The notes below the pieces were generated by a model that was not told where the DNA came from, searched no databases, and worked only from the letters and a program-made list of their open reading frames with translations. This document shows positions 1 to 7,910 of a stretch of DNA of 64,000 nt, in pieces. The stretch spans positions 1-64,000 of the forward strand of contig NZ_JADNYK010000004.1 in assembly GCF_017810075.1 (NCBI RefSeq), given 5' to 3'. The stretch's first letter is position 1. Every line of letters starts with the position of its first letter. A program made the position numbers and the translations under genes. The DNA is from Pseudozobellia sp. WGM2. GTDB taxonomy: Bacteria; Bacteroidota; Bacteroidia; Flavobacteriales; Flavobacteriaceae.

Positions 1-98
1 AGTATCCAGCCGAACCTCGAAATCACTCTTCTATATCAACTCTTTTATTATTCTAAATATCTTATCTTCAACTTAAGAAACAAACATACGAGCCGAGA

Positions 99-109
99 CG
101 TTGTGTGCA
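99..109. repeat. Left arm of inverted repeat flanking parDE
   Basis: CGTTGTGTGCA lies here and its exact reverse complement lies at 708-718, just after the parE stop. The two arms bracket the toxin-antitoxin pair and nothing else. Their orientation (GTTG.. at the left, ..CAAC at the right) is that of integron cassette boundaries, although the cores are not perfect matches to GTTRRRY/RYYYAAC. Confidence 0.6.
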
Positions 110-121
110 ATTTGGCTAGGT

Positions 122-136
122 TACCAAAATTTGGTA
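122..136. promoter_or_regulatory. Candidate ParD operator
   Basis: TACCAAA-A-TTTGGTA is a palindrome with 7-bp arms and one central base, ending 23 bp before the parD start. Ribbon-helix-helix antitoxins bind such palindromes to repress their own operon. The palindrome is seen; binding is inferred. Confidence 0.5.
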
Positions 137-159
137 TATTCGAGTAAATTTTAGTCAAA

Positions 160-402
160 ATGGGAAAAAACACATCAATATCACTCGGAAATCATTTTGA
201 GAATTTCATCAGAGAAGAGGTGAATTCTGGTAGATATGGTTCGGTCAGCGAAGTAATTCGTTCTGCATTACGTTTATTAGAACGTGAAGAAAAGAAAGAA
301 ATAGAACTTATAAAAGCTCTCGAAATTGGAGAAAATAGTGGATTTGTTGAAAACTTTGATCCAAAACAACACCTGAAAGAGTTACATCGTAAACACTTAT
401 GA
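160..402 (+). CDS. parD: ParD-type antitoxin (ribbon-helix-helix)
   Basis: The 80-residue protein starts with the pattern of type II ParD/CopG antitoxins. An N-terminal ribbon-helix-helix (about residues 4-45, with SVSEVIRSALRLLE near 27-40) would bind DNA as a dimer. The charged C-terminal part (about 45-80) would wrap and neutralise the toxin. Length is normal for the family. The stop overlaps the toxin start by 4 bases (ATGA at 399-402), so the two are translationally coupled. A 15-bp palindrome lies in its promoter region. The call rests on motif pattern plus the adjacent toxin and is fairly certain. Confidence 0.88.
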   Translation: MGKNTSISLGNHFENFIREEVNSGRYGSVSEVIRSALRLLEREEKKEIELIKALEIGENSGFVENFDPKQHLKELHRKHL

Positions 403-701
403 GTAAAAACAAATATCGCATAAGTCAACAAGCGATTGAGGATTTAGACAAAATTTGGCTCTATACGCTTAACAAATGGTCTAAAGAACAAGCGGATAGA
501 TATTTCGACTTAATAATAGCGGAAATTGAATTTCTTGCGGACAACTATCTGATTGGAAAATCCGCAGAGCAAACACGAAAAAATTATCGCGTAACGAAAA
601 TCAAATCGCATCTGATTTTTTACAGAAAAGTCGAAAATGAGATAGTCGAAATCATTAGAATTTTACACCAGAGAATGGATATAAAGAAACGACTGAAATA
701 A
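399..701 (+). CDS. parE: ParE/RelE-superfamily toxin
   Basis: The 100-residue protein shows the ParE pattern: an N-terminal helical hairpin (AIEDLDKIWLYTL near residues 12-24, then a second helix to about 50) and a C-terminal beta sheet with the typical YRVTKIKSHLIFYR and IIRILHQRMD segments (about 63-94). ParE toxins of this type usually inhibit DNA gyrase, while RelE relatives cleave mRNA; the sequence alone does not decide the target. It overlaps parD by 4 bases and has no other partner. A perfect inverted repeat starts 7 bp after its stop, which suggests the pair moves as a unit. Confidence 0.88.
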   Translation: MSKNKYRISQQAIEDLDKIWLYTLNKWSKEQADRYFDLIIAEIEFLADNYLIGKSAEQTRKNYRVTKIKSHLIFYRKVENEIVEIIRILHQRMDIKKRLK

Positions 702-707
702 AAAAAC

Positions 708-718
708 TGCACACAACG
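708..718. repeat. Right arm of inverted repeat flanking parDE
   Basis: TGCACACAACG is the exact reverse complement of 99-109. It marks the right boundary of the parDE unit. Confidence 0.6.
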
Positions 719-1021
719 CCGTGTTCTATGAAAAGCCCTACTTCAGTTCTCTAAAGTTAATATTTAATTTTTTAATTACCTCATAATGTTGTTTTTGGGG
801 TGATGAACCGTTGATAATTCCGATAGGATTATCAATCATTCAACACCTATATAACTTGCTCCGCATCCTATTTGCGATACACCTGTTTTATTAGGGTTTA
901 CCGGCATCTGTATAATCATAAATTATAATAGACCTGATCACTTGCTATAAAGATGTGATTTCAACTTATCGAATCACCCACGTTGTTTTGTGGTACGGGT
1001 CTCACTACTATTCTGTGAGCA
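719..1021. other. Non-coding stretch with small hairpin
   Basis: I see no supportable gene. A hairpin, TTGATAATTCC (811-821) against AGGATTATCAA (825-835), is present without a T tract. The 11-mer TCTAAAGTTAA at 750-760 recurs at 2388 and 5081. The region beyond 955 leads into a transposase remnant on the minus strand. Confidence 0.5.
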
Positions 1022-1132
1022 GTCAAGGTCCAACGCCCCTTTCAAACGCCTGTAGAAATTGTTGCTCGGTATACGTTCGCTCAACTGGAAATGTGCGAAC
1101 AGTTTTTCCTGGTAGTCCTTTTTTCCCTGCAT
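1022..1132 (-). pseudogene. N-terminal remnant of an IS1182-type transposase
   Basis: On the minus strand an ORF from 1132 reads MQGKKDYQEKLFAHF, then RIPSNNFYRRLKGALDLD. I recognise this as the conserved N-terminus of flavobacterial IS1182-family transposases (normally 400-500 residues). Only about 37 codons remain; after LDLD the reading loses family character and stops near 974. No downstream catalytic DDE part is present in the window. The DNA at 1133-1250 may be the old left end of the element. The evidence is my recall of the family N-terminus, so family assignment is likely rather than proven. Confidence 0.6.
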
Positions 1133-1459
1133 GCCTAAAGTTACGGTCCATCCCCGGATCGGCAATGATCATCAACGACTTTTTCGCTAACTTGTGCAAC
1201 AGACACAAAACCTATAAACAATACGGGCTTCGGGCTTAATCGAAAGGTTTGTGTATTTTTATGAAGTGACTAAATCATATCAATTTAGCTTTGGTGTAAA
1301 AATTATAAAATAAGGTTTTGCTTAGTTTTGTATTGTTATAGGATTTTTTTATAAAAAATCGTACTAATCATAACTTGAGCAATCTAAAAATTGATGAGCC
1401 CCTGTTTAATCGAAAAATTACTATTCTCAAGATATATAACTCCAATAACCAACAACCAA

Positions 1460-2344
1460 ATGCAGAAGATTAGTACACTTATTGTATTGATAGCAATTAT
1501 TACATTAAGCTCTTGTAGATTTAATCAATCGGTGAAAAAAGATTTGATAACAGGGGCATATTCCAGAGGTGATGGAATTGGAGTTGATGCTATTACAATT
1601 GAAATAAATGGAGAAACTGACAATAAAAATAAATTTGTCTATGGGCAGAATGTAAGTCTTGTGTTCAACAACGTTACAGGACTAACGAATTCAAACGGAA
1701 AGACTTTTCCCAAACTTTTATTATACGTGCTAAAAAATGAGAAAGACACCGTTCTTTACAATCCAAACTTGCTCAAAAGTCTAACTAACGGAACCGAAGC
1801 TTCGCCATTGCGATTAAAAGCAAATTTCAGAACTGCTTTACCGCACCAAAGCAATGAAAAATATCAAGTTTTTATTGAAATAACAGATAAAAAAGGTGAT
1901 GGAAAATTTAATTATGAATTGCCTTTTGTAGTAAAAGAAAACGACTTATTGGATGTAAAAAGTAAAGGAATAGATTACTCAAATATATATTTATGGAATG
2001 AAACTCTAAAACAACCTGTTTTAGATAGTAATGTAAGTTCTGAACATCTCTTTATTCTGATACTCAATGATATTGAAGGTTTGGAATTGGTTAAAGAAAA
2101 GGTTTTTCCAATTTTCTCACTTAACTTAACTGATAATAAGGGCAAAAAAATAATTTCCGACCCTAATCTTTTGAGCGCTTATGACGAAGTCGGAGTTAGT
2201 CCTAAAGAATTAAAAAATCAAGTAACCGCTAAACTTACATTTACCAAAGGAGCAATTAATAATCCTTACAAATTGTCTGCTATATTGAAAGATAAAAATT
2301 CGACAAAAGAAATTTACATTTCGACTGAATTATATATAAATTAA
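1460..2344 (+). CDS. Lipoprotein of unknown function
   Basis: The start is placed at 1460 because translation there begins with a lipoprotein signal: MQKI, a hydrophobic stretch, then the lipobox LSSC with the lipidated Cys at residue 19. An upstream in-frame ATG at 1391 would put non-signal sequence in front. The mature part (about 275 residues) is rich in short beta-strand-like segments. It contains two similar halves with the phrases NVTGL..GKTFPKLLLYVL and NDIEGL..EKVFPIFSLNLT, so it may be a tandem duplication of one beta domain. I do not recognise a family. It is flanked by the transposase remnant and a long gene-free stretch. Confidence 0.7.
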   Translation: MQKISTLIVLIAIITLSSCRFNQSVKKDLITGAYSRGDGIGVDAITIEINGETDNKNKFVYGQNVSLVFNNVTGLTNSNGKTFPKLLLYVLKNEKDTVLYNPNLLKSLTNGTEASPLRLKANFRTALPHQSNEKYQVFIEITDKKGDGKFNYELPFVVKENDLLDVKSKGIDYSNIYLWNETLKQPVLDSNVSSEHLFILILNDIEGLELVKEKVFPIFSLNLTDNKGKKIISDPNLLSAYDEVGVSPKELKNQVTAKLTFTKGAINNPYKLSAILKDKNSTKEIYISTELYIN

Positions 2345-3145
2345 AATTGCAAAAGTGATATCTTAGAATTTAATCTTAGAAAGATTGTCTAAAGTTAAAT
2401 CAGTCAAGCAAACCATATCAGATAAGTTTTTAATACGTAACTACTGTTGCTTGCCTAGTCAACGTGGTCTAAGAATTATTAGGCCATTTACATTCTTCTG
2501 TGCTCAGGACGTTATTTCTTCGTTTGCGCTATATTATTCTATTGCTGTCTATTTAAGCACTCTAATCCATAGGATAATTCATTTTTTTATGACCGCCAAA
2601 AACCCATGCCAATGGTTTTTTGGTGACCTAGACAATACTCTACAAGTTTAACTGCCTACATGTTCATAACCATTTTCAAAATGATTCACTTTTGATGTTA
2701 CTTTATATCATATTTAAAGTATAAAAAAAAGGACCATACAACGTATATCTAACACTAAATCGATTGAGGTAACGTTATTAACTGAAATGGAAGATGATGA
2801 ACATTCAATAAAATAAATCAGGTATGTGATTTAATGTTATAGACAAGTAAGTAACAAATTCATATTGAATGGATTTATGCTAAAATTTAAAAACTTGAAA
2901 AACATGGGATTAGCAAACGGGACTAAAAAAATTATTTAAGCTAAAGCCAAGTTGTTATGTAGATATATACCGACGGAGAAACGAAGCGAAAAATGATTAG
3001 GTCCAAATGAATCTATACAATAACTAAAGTGGTAGTCAAAACTTAAACCAAGAGTTATACATTTAAATGACTCATTATAAAGCCATTATTCAATATTAAA
3101 ATAAAAAATAGCAACTTAAAACCCTTAACTTTAGGTTGGTAATTT
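2345..3145. other. 800-bp stretch without a supportable gene
   Basis: No ORF with good codon character is present. An 88-codon frame starting with TTG at 2385 lacks any family pattern. The 11-mer TCTAAAGTTAA is at 2388-2398. A short open frame ending near 2816 looks like a gene remnant without a start. The segment near 2937-2963 resembles one at 5081-5109 (shared GTTG..TGTAG and AAAGC.AA), as expected of a degraded repeat. Confidence 0.4.
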
Positions 3146-3166
3146 GTGTTAAAAAAAGTATTAAGT

Positions 3167-3871
3167 ATGTCAATGTGGGAAATAGAAGCCTTAATGGAAA
3201 AAACGGTAAGGCTAATAGATAAAAGTGAATTCAAATCAAACGAAAAACGAAATTTGATTTGGAATACCTATAATTTACAGAATCAATTTGATTGTAGTTT
3301 TACACATTTTAGGTTAATCGAAATTTTAAAGAATAACGAATATGTTCAACAATATGATATTAGCGATTTTCCTTTGACCAATGGTTATAAAGATTTTTTC
3401 TTTGATTTAGTGAATAAAGATTTTGAATGGATTAGACAAATCCCTACGGAAGATTGGTCAGAAAACAATGAAGAAATAGCATATTGGGATAAGGCGAGCA
3501 ATAAAATATTCGTAGATTTTGCTTCTGATTTTTACACGCTAAATAAAGGAGAGTTCTCGAAGGAATATGATCCATTACATTTTGGTCTAATAATTATTAA
3601 AGAGGGGGGCAGGCAAAACGATAAATCCATAGTATATGAATGGGCTTCTTTTTTGGTCAATTATTTACTAGCCTGGTTTCCTTCTAATAAATCAACTACA
3701 GAACTCAAGAATGAATATTTTTCTGAAATTAAAGATTGTATACTACAATTTGATTACTCCGATTATAAAGCTTCACACCAAGGGCTGGATATCATTAATA
3801 TGGACGTAAATTGGTTAGACGAAATGTCTGAAAATCAGAAAGAACTGATTAAATATTTGACCCAAAAGTAA
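3167..3871 (+). CDS. Hypothetical protein, cytoplasmic
   Basis: A protein of about 234 residues with no signal peptide, no membrane segment and a fairly acidic, aromatic-rich composition (WIRQIPTEDWSEN, DKIFVDFASDFY-like segments). An in-frame GTG at 3146 would add seven residues; I prefer ATG 3167. I do not recognise the family. Its position between gene-free, repeat-bearing stretches and next to an LRR-like gene resembles the immunity-type orphans common in flavobacterial accessory DNA, but that is inference from context only. Confidence 0.6.
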   Translation: MSMWEIEALMEKTVRLIDKSEFKSNEKRNLIWNTYNLQNQFDCSFTHFRLIEILKNNEYVQQYDISDFPLTNGYKDFFFDLVNKDFEWIRQIPTEDWSENNEEIAYWDKASNKIFVDFASDFYTLNKGEFSKEYDPLHFGLIIIKEGGRQNDKSIVYEWASFLVNYLLAWFPSNKSTTELKNEYFSEIKDCILQFDYSDYKASHQGLDIINMDVNWLDEMSENQKELIKYLTQK

Positions 3872-4066
3872 CTGCTACTACTAAAGTTCAAAAAACAGTA
3901 CAAAGCTGGTACTAATCAATAGAACGTTTAACCAAGCGAATAGAAGATAATTAATTCTGCGGAAATTGAGAGTTGTTAAAATATTTTAAAAATTTTCACC
4001 TTAGTCACAATACATTCTCAATTATCGAGATAGGGTAAATGATGTGGTGATTGCAATGATACAAAT

Positions 4067-4987
4067 ATGAAAACTTTTGTAAAGATAAAAGACAACCTGA
4101 GTGAAAAAGAAGTTTCAAATCTTGATACCTTTTTAGAATCACATAATATTTATGGAATAGAGATTTCTTGTTTTGGTGGTGCATTTGGTCCTGTTTGGGA
4201 TAAAGAGAAAAGTTATAACCTAGATCATATAACCAAACTATCTAATCTGAAAGGTTTGTCATTATTTCTACCTAAAACAACCGATCTAACATTCTTACCG
4301 AGCAACCTGAATTGGTTAAATATTGGAGAATTTGATAGTAAGAAAGTATCACTAAAACCAATTGCCACCCTTGACAAACTACTATTTTTAAGTCTTGTTA
4401 AAAATTCTAATGATATTGCAGAACTTTCAAAATTAACACAATTACGGCAAGCATCATTTTCAGGGTATAAATTAAATCAACTTGAGTTTGTTAGCGAATT
4501 AATAGAATTAGAGAGCTTGTATTTAGGTTTTGGAGGGGGAGAGAATATAAATTTTTTGAATGCCCTACGAAGTTTAAAAAAGCTAGATATATTAAGAATT
4601 AGAAGTTTATTCGATATATCGGTTATTTCAAGACTGTCAGAATTGGAATGTTTAAAAATTGAAGACCAAGCGCAAATAACTGAACTCCCTGATTTTTCAA
4701 ATCTCAAGAACTTAAAGCATTTATCCTTAGTCAATTTAAAGAGTTTAACGGATATAAGTGCACTAGAGAATAGTCATATTAAAGAATTGGTGTTATTAAA
4801 GACCAACTTAACTATTGAGCAGTTGAAACCCTTGGTTAAATCTAAAATTGAAAGAATTTGTATTAGTATGAAAAATAAAAATGAAACCCAGCAAATTGAA
4901 GAGATTTTAGGAAATAGGATTGTAAGTTATGTTGAGACAGATGCTCAAAGGCAAAATGAAATTGTTTACTACACCCAAAAGCGGTAA
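4067..4987 (+). CDS. Leucine-rich-repeat-like protein
   Basis: 306 residues without a signal peptide. From about residue 55 to 270 there are recurring units of roughly 20-23 residues with the LRR pattern LxxLxxLxL, for example ITKLSNLKGLSLFL, ALRSLKKLDILRI and SRLSELECLKI. This suggests a cytoplasmic solenoid for protein binding. No catalytic domain is attached. It is a single gene; a terminator-like hairpin and an inverted CACAACC/GGTTGTG pair follow it. The partner is unknown. Confidence 0.7.
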   Translation: MKTFVKIKDNLSEKEVSNLDTFLESHNIYGIEISCFGGAFGPVWDKEKSYNLDHITKLSNLKGLSLFLPKTTDLTFLPSNLNWLNIGEFDSKKVSLKPIATLDKLLFLSLVKNSNDIAELSKLTQLRQASFSGYKLNQLEFVSELIELESLYLGFGGGENINFLNALRSLKKLDILRIRSLFDISVISRLSELECLKIEDQAQITELPDFSNLKNLKHLSLVNLKSLTDISALENSHIKELVLLKTNLTIEQLKPLVKSKIERICISMKNKNETQQIEEILGNRIVSYVETDAQRQNEIVYYTQKR

Positions 4988-4990
4988 ACC

Positions 4991-5109
4991 TTGCACAACC
5001 CCTTAAACAGTATCAAGATTAAATTATTTAAAGCCTCTTTACGAGGCTTACTGTTTTTATACAAATATATCTTGAGGCTTTCTAAAGTTAAAGCTAACTG
5101 GTTGTGTAG
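4991..5109. repeat. attC-sized imperfect inverted-repeat element
   Basis: TTGCACAACC (4991-5000) and GGTTGTGTAG (5100-5109) share a 7-bp perfect inverted core (CACAACC/GGTTGTG) and enclose 99 bp containing a strong hairpin. Size and layout fit an integron attC-like site at the end of the LRR gene, but the cores deviate from RYYYAAC/GTTRRRY. Confidence 0.35.
5031..5058 (+). terminator. Rho-independent terminator-like hairpin after the LRR gene
   Basis: AAGCCTC (5031-5037) pairs with GAGGCTT (5043-5049), with a five-base loop, and is followed after ACTG by a TTTTTA tract. Confidence 0.6.
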
Positions 5110-5161
5110 CCCTACCCGATTTGACCTCCTCCCAACTCCTGCAACATTTTTCAAAAAATAA

Positions 5162-5179
5162 TTACCGAACGTTTGGTAA
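5162..5179. promoter_or_regulatory. TetR operator 1 (in front of the regulator gene)
   Basis: TTACCGAACGTTTGGTAA is a near-perfect 18-bp palindrome ending 28 bp before the tetR start. It shares ACCGAACGTT with the perfect palindrome at 5793-5806. Two copies of one palindrome around a TetR gene strongly suggest its own binding sites. Confidence 0.7.
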
Positions 5180-5207
5180 AATATTTTGCAATTTATACAT
5201 TCGCAGT

Positions 5208-5771
5208 ATGAGACCACAAAAGATTGAAGAGCAAGAGATGCTTAATGGCTTTGCAAAACTTTTTAAGGAGAAAGGATATGAAGGTACTAGCTTGGCTGAA
5301 TTAGCAGTAGTTACCGGATTAAAAAAAGCAAGCTTATATCATCGGTTCCCGAAAGGAAAAGAAGAAATGGCAAAAGCGGTATTGCTGAGTATCAATGAAT
5401 GGGTAGAGAAACATGTTTTCAATACGTTAACCAATCCATCACTCTCTCCAGAAGAGCGACTTAAAAATGGATTACAATCCATTCAGAAATTATACGATGA
5501 TGGCAACACCCCTTGTCTTTTACAAGCCTTCTCAGTGCAGTCTGGAATAGAGGTATTTCATCAACTGATTAATGATTCTATGTCAGATTGGGTGGATGCA
5601 TTTACAAATATCGGATTGGCATTTGATCTAAGTCAGTCAGCAGCAAAAGAAAAAGCAACTCAAGTGCTTATTGCTATTCAAGGTAGCCTAATCGTATCTA
5701 GGGGATTTAATAACCCCAATATTTTTATTAATTCCTTAACTAATATCGAAGCCATGTATACCCAAGAATAA
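5208..5771 (+). CDS. TetR/AcrR-family transcriptional regulator
   Basis: 187 residues from the ATG at 5208. That start is chosen because the reading from 5121 would run through the operator palindrome. The N-terminal HTH (about residues 6-50) has the TetR pattern: GFAKLFKEKGYEGTSLAELA, then GLKKASLYHRFPKGKEEM. The C-terminal part (about 75-185) is the all-helical ligand-binding and dimerisation region. YHRFPKGKEE places it among regulators related to AefR/YxaF-like TetR proteins. It is flanked by two ACCGAACGTT palindromes, one in its own promoter and one before the downstream hydrolase gene. It therefore probably represses both itself and that gene until an unknown ligand binds. Confidence 0.9.
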   Translation: MRPQKIEEQEMLNGFAKLFKEKGYEGTSLAELAVVTGLKKASLYHRFPKGKEEMAKAVLLSINEWVEKHVFNTLTNPSLSPEERLKNGLQSIQKLYDDGNTPCLLQAFSVQSGIEVFHQLINDSMSDWVDAFTNIGLAFDLSQSAAKEKATQVLIAIQGSLIVSRGFNNPNIFINSLTNIEAMYTQE

Positions 5772-5792
5772 AAAAATTTAACCTAATATTTT

Positions 5793-5806
5793 ACCGAACG
5801 TTCGGT
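5793..5806. promoter_or_regulatory. TetR operator 2 (in front of the hydrolase gene)
   Basis: ACCGAACGTTCGGT is a perfect 14-bp palindrome, 32 bp before the start of the alpha/beta hydrolase gene and 21 bp after the tetR stop. It matches operator 1 with one arm base changed. Confidence 0.75.
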
Positions 5807-5838
5807 TAATAAAAATTATAATACTACAAGTAATTGAT

Positions 5839-6801
5839 ATGAAAAAAAAGAAATGGATATACATGTTAGGTATAGCACTAATAATAGGCTGTACAAGCAA
5901 CATAGGCGACACAAAAAAGATAAATAAAACTGAAAATAAAATGAATCTAATTAAATACAGAACTATAGTAGTCGACGGATTATCAATTGCTTATCGTGAA
6001 GTCGGGCATGCAAGTAAACCAACAATTTTATTGTTACACGGTTACCCGTCATCATCACATCAGTACAGAAAGGTGCTTAATCAACTCGGCGATGAATTTC
6101 ACCTCATAGCTCCAGATTATCCGGGTTTTGGTAATAGTGATTTTCCTTCTCCTGAAGAATATGAGTACACCTTTGATCATATCGCCCACACCATGCAGTC
6201 ATTTATTAAATTAAAGGGATTGGACTCCTTTGCTATCATGATGCAAGATTATGGGGCCCCTATCGGTTTCAGAATTGCCACTGCGATCCCCGAAAAAGTA
6301 ACCGCGATTATTACGCAAAATGGCAACGCTTATGAAGAAGGTATCGGTGAAGCTTGGGCAGGTATTAAAGCATTTTGGAAAGATCGCAATGAAAGAACCG
6401 AAAAAGCTTTGCTACCGGCATTTACGCTAGATGGCTTAAAATGGCAATATACCCACGGTACTAGAAATGCTGAAAACATCAATCCTGATACGTGGCAATT
6501 AGATTATTTACGAATGTCACGGCCTAACGCACACCAAGTAAATTTAGATTTATGGTACGACTATCAAAGTAATTTAGAATTGTATCCTAAATGGCAAAAG
6601 TATTTAAGAGAGCACCAACCACCCGTTTTAGTGGTTTGGGGTAAAAATGATGAATACTTTCCGGAAAGCGGTGCTGAGGCATTTAGGAAAGATGTTAAGA
6701 AAATAGACTATAATATTTATGATACGGGACATTTTGCTCTTGAAGAAAATGGAGATGAGATAATATCAAAAATTCGAGATTTTATGAATGCTTTAGACTA
6801 A
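5839..6801 (+). CDS. Alpha/beta hydrolase with Asp nucleophile, lipoprotein (haloalkane dehalogenase/epoxide hydrolase-like)
   Basis: 320 residues. The N-terminus MKKKK plus a hydrophobic run ends in GC at Cys18, so it is probably a lipoprotein. The alpha/beta hydrolase fold starts near residue 42. HGYPSSSHQY (67-76) forms the oxyanion region. The nucleophile elbow reads MMQDYGAP, giving Asp137 instead of Ser, as in haloalkane dehalogenases, fluoroacetate dehalogenases and epoxide hydrolases. GKNDEYFP and GHFALEE (His298) supply the rest of the triad. The substrate cannot be read from sequence. A perfect TetR-type palindrome lies 32 bp upstream, so expression is probably ligand-induced through the preceding regulator. 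Confidence 0.85.
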   Translation: MKKKKWIYMLGIALIIGCTSNIGDTKKINKTENKMNLIKYRTIVVDGLSIAYREVGHASKPTILLLHGYPSSSHQYRKVLNQLGDEFHLIAPDYPGFGNSDFPSPEEYEYTFDHIAHTMQSFIKLKGLDSFAIMMQDYGAPIGFRIATAIPEKVTAIITQNGNAYEEGIGEAWAGIKAFWKDRNERTEKALLPAFTLDGLKWQYTHGTRNAENINPDTWQLDYLRMSRPNAHQVNLDLWYDYQSNLELYPKWQKYLREHQPPVLVVWGKNDEYFPESGAEAFRKDVKKIDYNIYDTGHFALEENGDEIISKIRDFMNALD

Positions 6802-6881
6802 TTCACAAAGCTTACAACACATTACTGTCGACAGCATAAACAATAGGTTTTCATACCCTAACCAATTGAATATTAAATAAA

Positions 6882-7802
6882 ATGAGAGCAATTTTAAATA
6901 GAACATTACTATTATGTAGTATAGTTCAGATACTAAGTGCAAAATCTTTAGCACAAGAAAAACAAAACCCCCTTGTAACCCAAATCGGAGCGGTAGAAGT
7001 TATATCATTATCTGACGGGGTTGTGCCGACAGATGCCTTTAAATTATTAAAAGAGGAACATTCGGGCCAAATCGATAGTTTGCTTTATAAGTCTAAAGTA
7101 GAAAACCCGGTAAACATTCAAGTCAATGCATTTTTAATTCTGTTAGGGAATAAAAAAATACTGATTGATGCCGGAGCGGGAGATTTTTTAAATATAGACT
7201 CCGCAGGAAAACTTGTAGAAAGTTTACGAATGGCGGGGTACCAACCCAAGGATATCACAGATATACTACTAACTCATGTGCATGCGGATCATTCCGGAGG
7301 ACTAGCGATTGATAATGAAATTGTGTTTCCAAATGCTATAATTCATTTAAACGAACTTGAATACAACTATTATACCGATACTAAGAATCTTGAGGGACTG
7401 AAAGAAATGGAACGCGCATTTTTCCTAAAAGAACAAGTAATACTAGAATTATACAAAGACAGAATAAAAACTTTTAAAGGTTCTAAAACAATATTTCCCG
7501 GTATAAAAACGGTCCCACTAGTAGGTCATACTCCCGGCCACACGGCTTACTTACTTAAAAGTAGCGCTAGTAAAATTCTGTTTTGGGGAGATATGGTACA
7601 TATCAAAGAGATACAATTCGTATTGCCAGATCTTGATGATTTTTATGATATGGATATGGAAAAAGGAAAGCGCCAACGACAGAAAGTATACAAAGCTTTA
7701 ACGCGTAAAAAAACAACTATTGCAGCTGCTCACATTAAGTTTCCCGGTTTGGGTAAACTTAGAGAAAGCAAAAATCGATATGAATGGATTCCTATCGAGT
7801 AG
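6882..7802 (+). CDS. MBL-fold metallo-hydrolase, exported
   Basis: 306 residues with an N-terminal signal peptide (MRAILNRTLLL to about residue 24, ending SLAQ). The metallo-beta-lactamase fold shows the binuclear metal motif THVHADHSGG at residues 131-140 (His132, His134, Asp136, His137), then GHTPGHTAY (third histidine) and GDM (bridging Asp). The layout resembles AHL-lactonase/AidC-type and other non-beta-lactam MBL hydrolases often seen in Bacteroidota; the substrate is unknown. It follows the alpha/beta hydrolase in the same orientation (80-bp gap), so the two may act on related compounds. Confidence 0.85.
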   Translation: MRAILNRTLLLCSIVQILSAKSLAQEKQNPLVTQIGAVEVISLSDGVVPTDAFKLLKEEHSGQIDSLLYKSKVENPVNIQVNAFLILLGNKKILIDAGAGDFLNIDSAGKLVESLRMAGYQPKDITDILLTHVHADHSGGLAIDNEIVFPNAIIHLNELEYNYYTDTKNLEGLKEMERAFFLKEQVILELYKDRIKTFKGSKTIFPGIKTVPLVGHTPGHTAYLLKSSASKILFWGDMVHIKEIQFVLPDLDDFYDMDMEKGKRQRQKVYKALTRKKTTIAAAHIKFPGLGKLRESKNRYEWIPIE

Positions 7803-7857
7803 CTTAGTTGGTAGTACCAGTTTTTGGTTTAATCTTTTTATGATATTTGACTTCTAA

Positions 7858-7877
7858 TTTTTTACCATTTGACAAAC
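7858..7877. promoter_or_regulatory. Candidate Crp/Fnr-family site, copy 1
   Basis: TTTTTACCATTTGACAAAC recurs with two changes (TT for AC) at 8484-8502. One copy lies 34 bp before the Crp-like gene, the other 53 bp before the SDR gene. This shared 19-mer is the best candidate for the regulator's binding site. Confidence 0.45.
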
Positions 7878-7910
7878 TCCAAGAAATTTTAAGTTAAGAT
7901 TTTTACGACT

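Noticed and set aside
955-1239. 94-codon plus-strand ORF
   Set aside because: It is the reverse of the IS1182-type transposase remnant read on the minus strand and has no family character.
2385-2651. 88-codon ORF starting with TTG
   Set aside because: Alternative start, no RBS, no recognisable pattern, in a repeat-bearing gene-poor stretch.
2720-2816. Short frame ending LLTEMEDDEHSIK as a gene
   Set aside because: No start codon and only about 32 codons between stops; at most a remnant.
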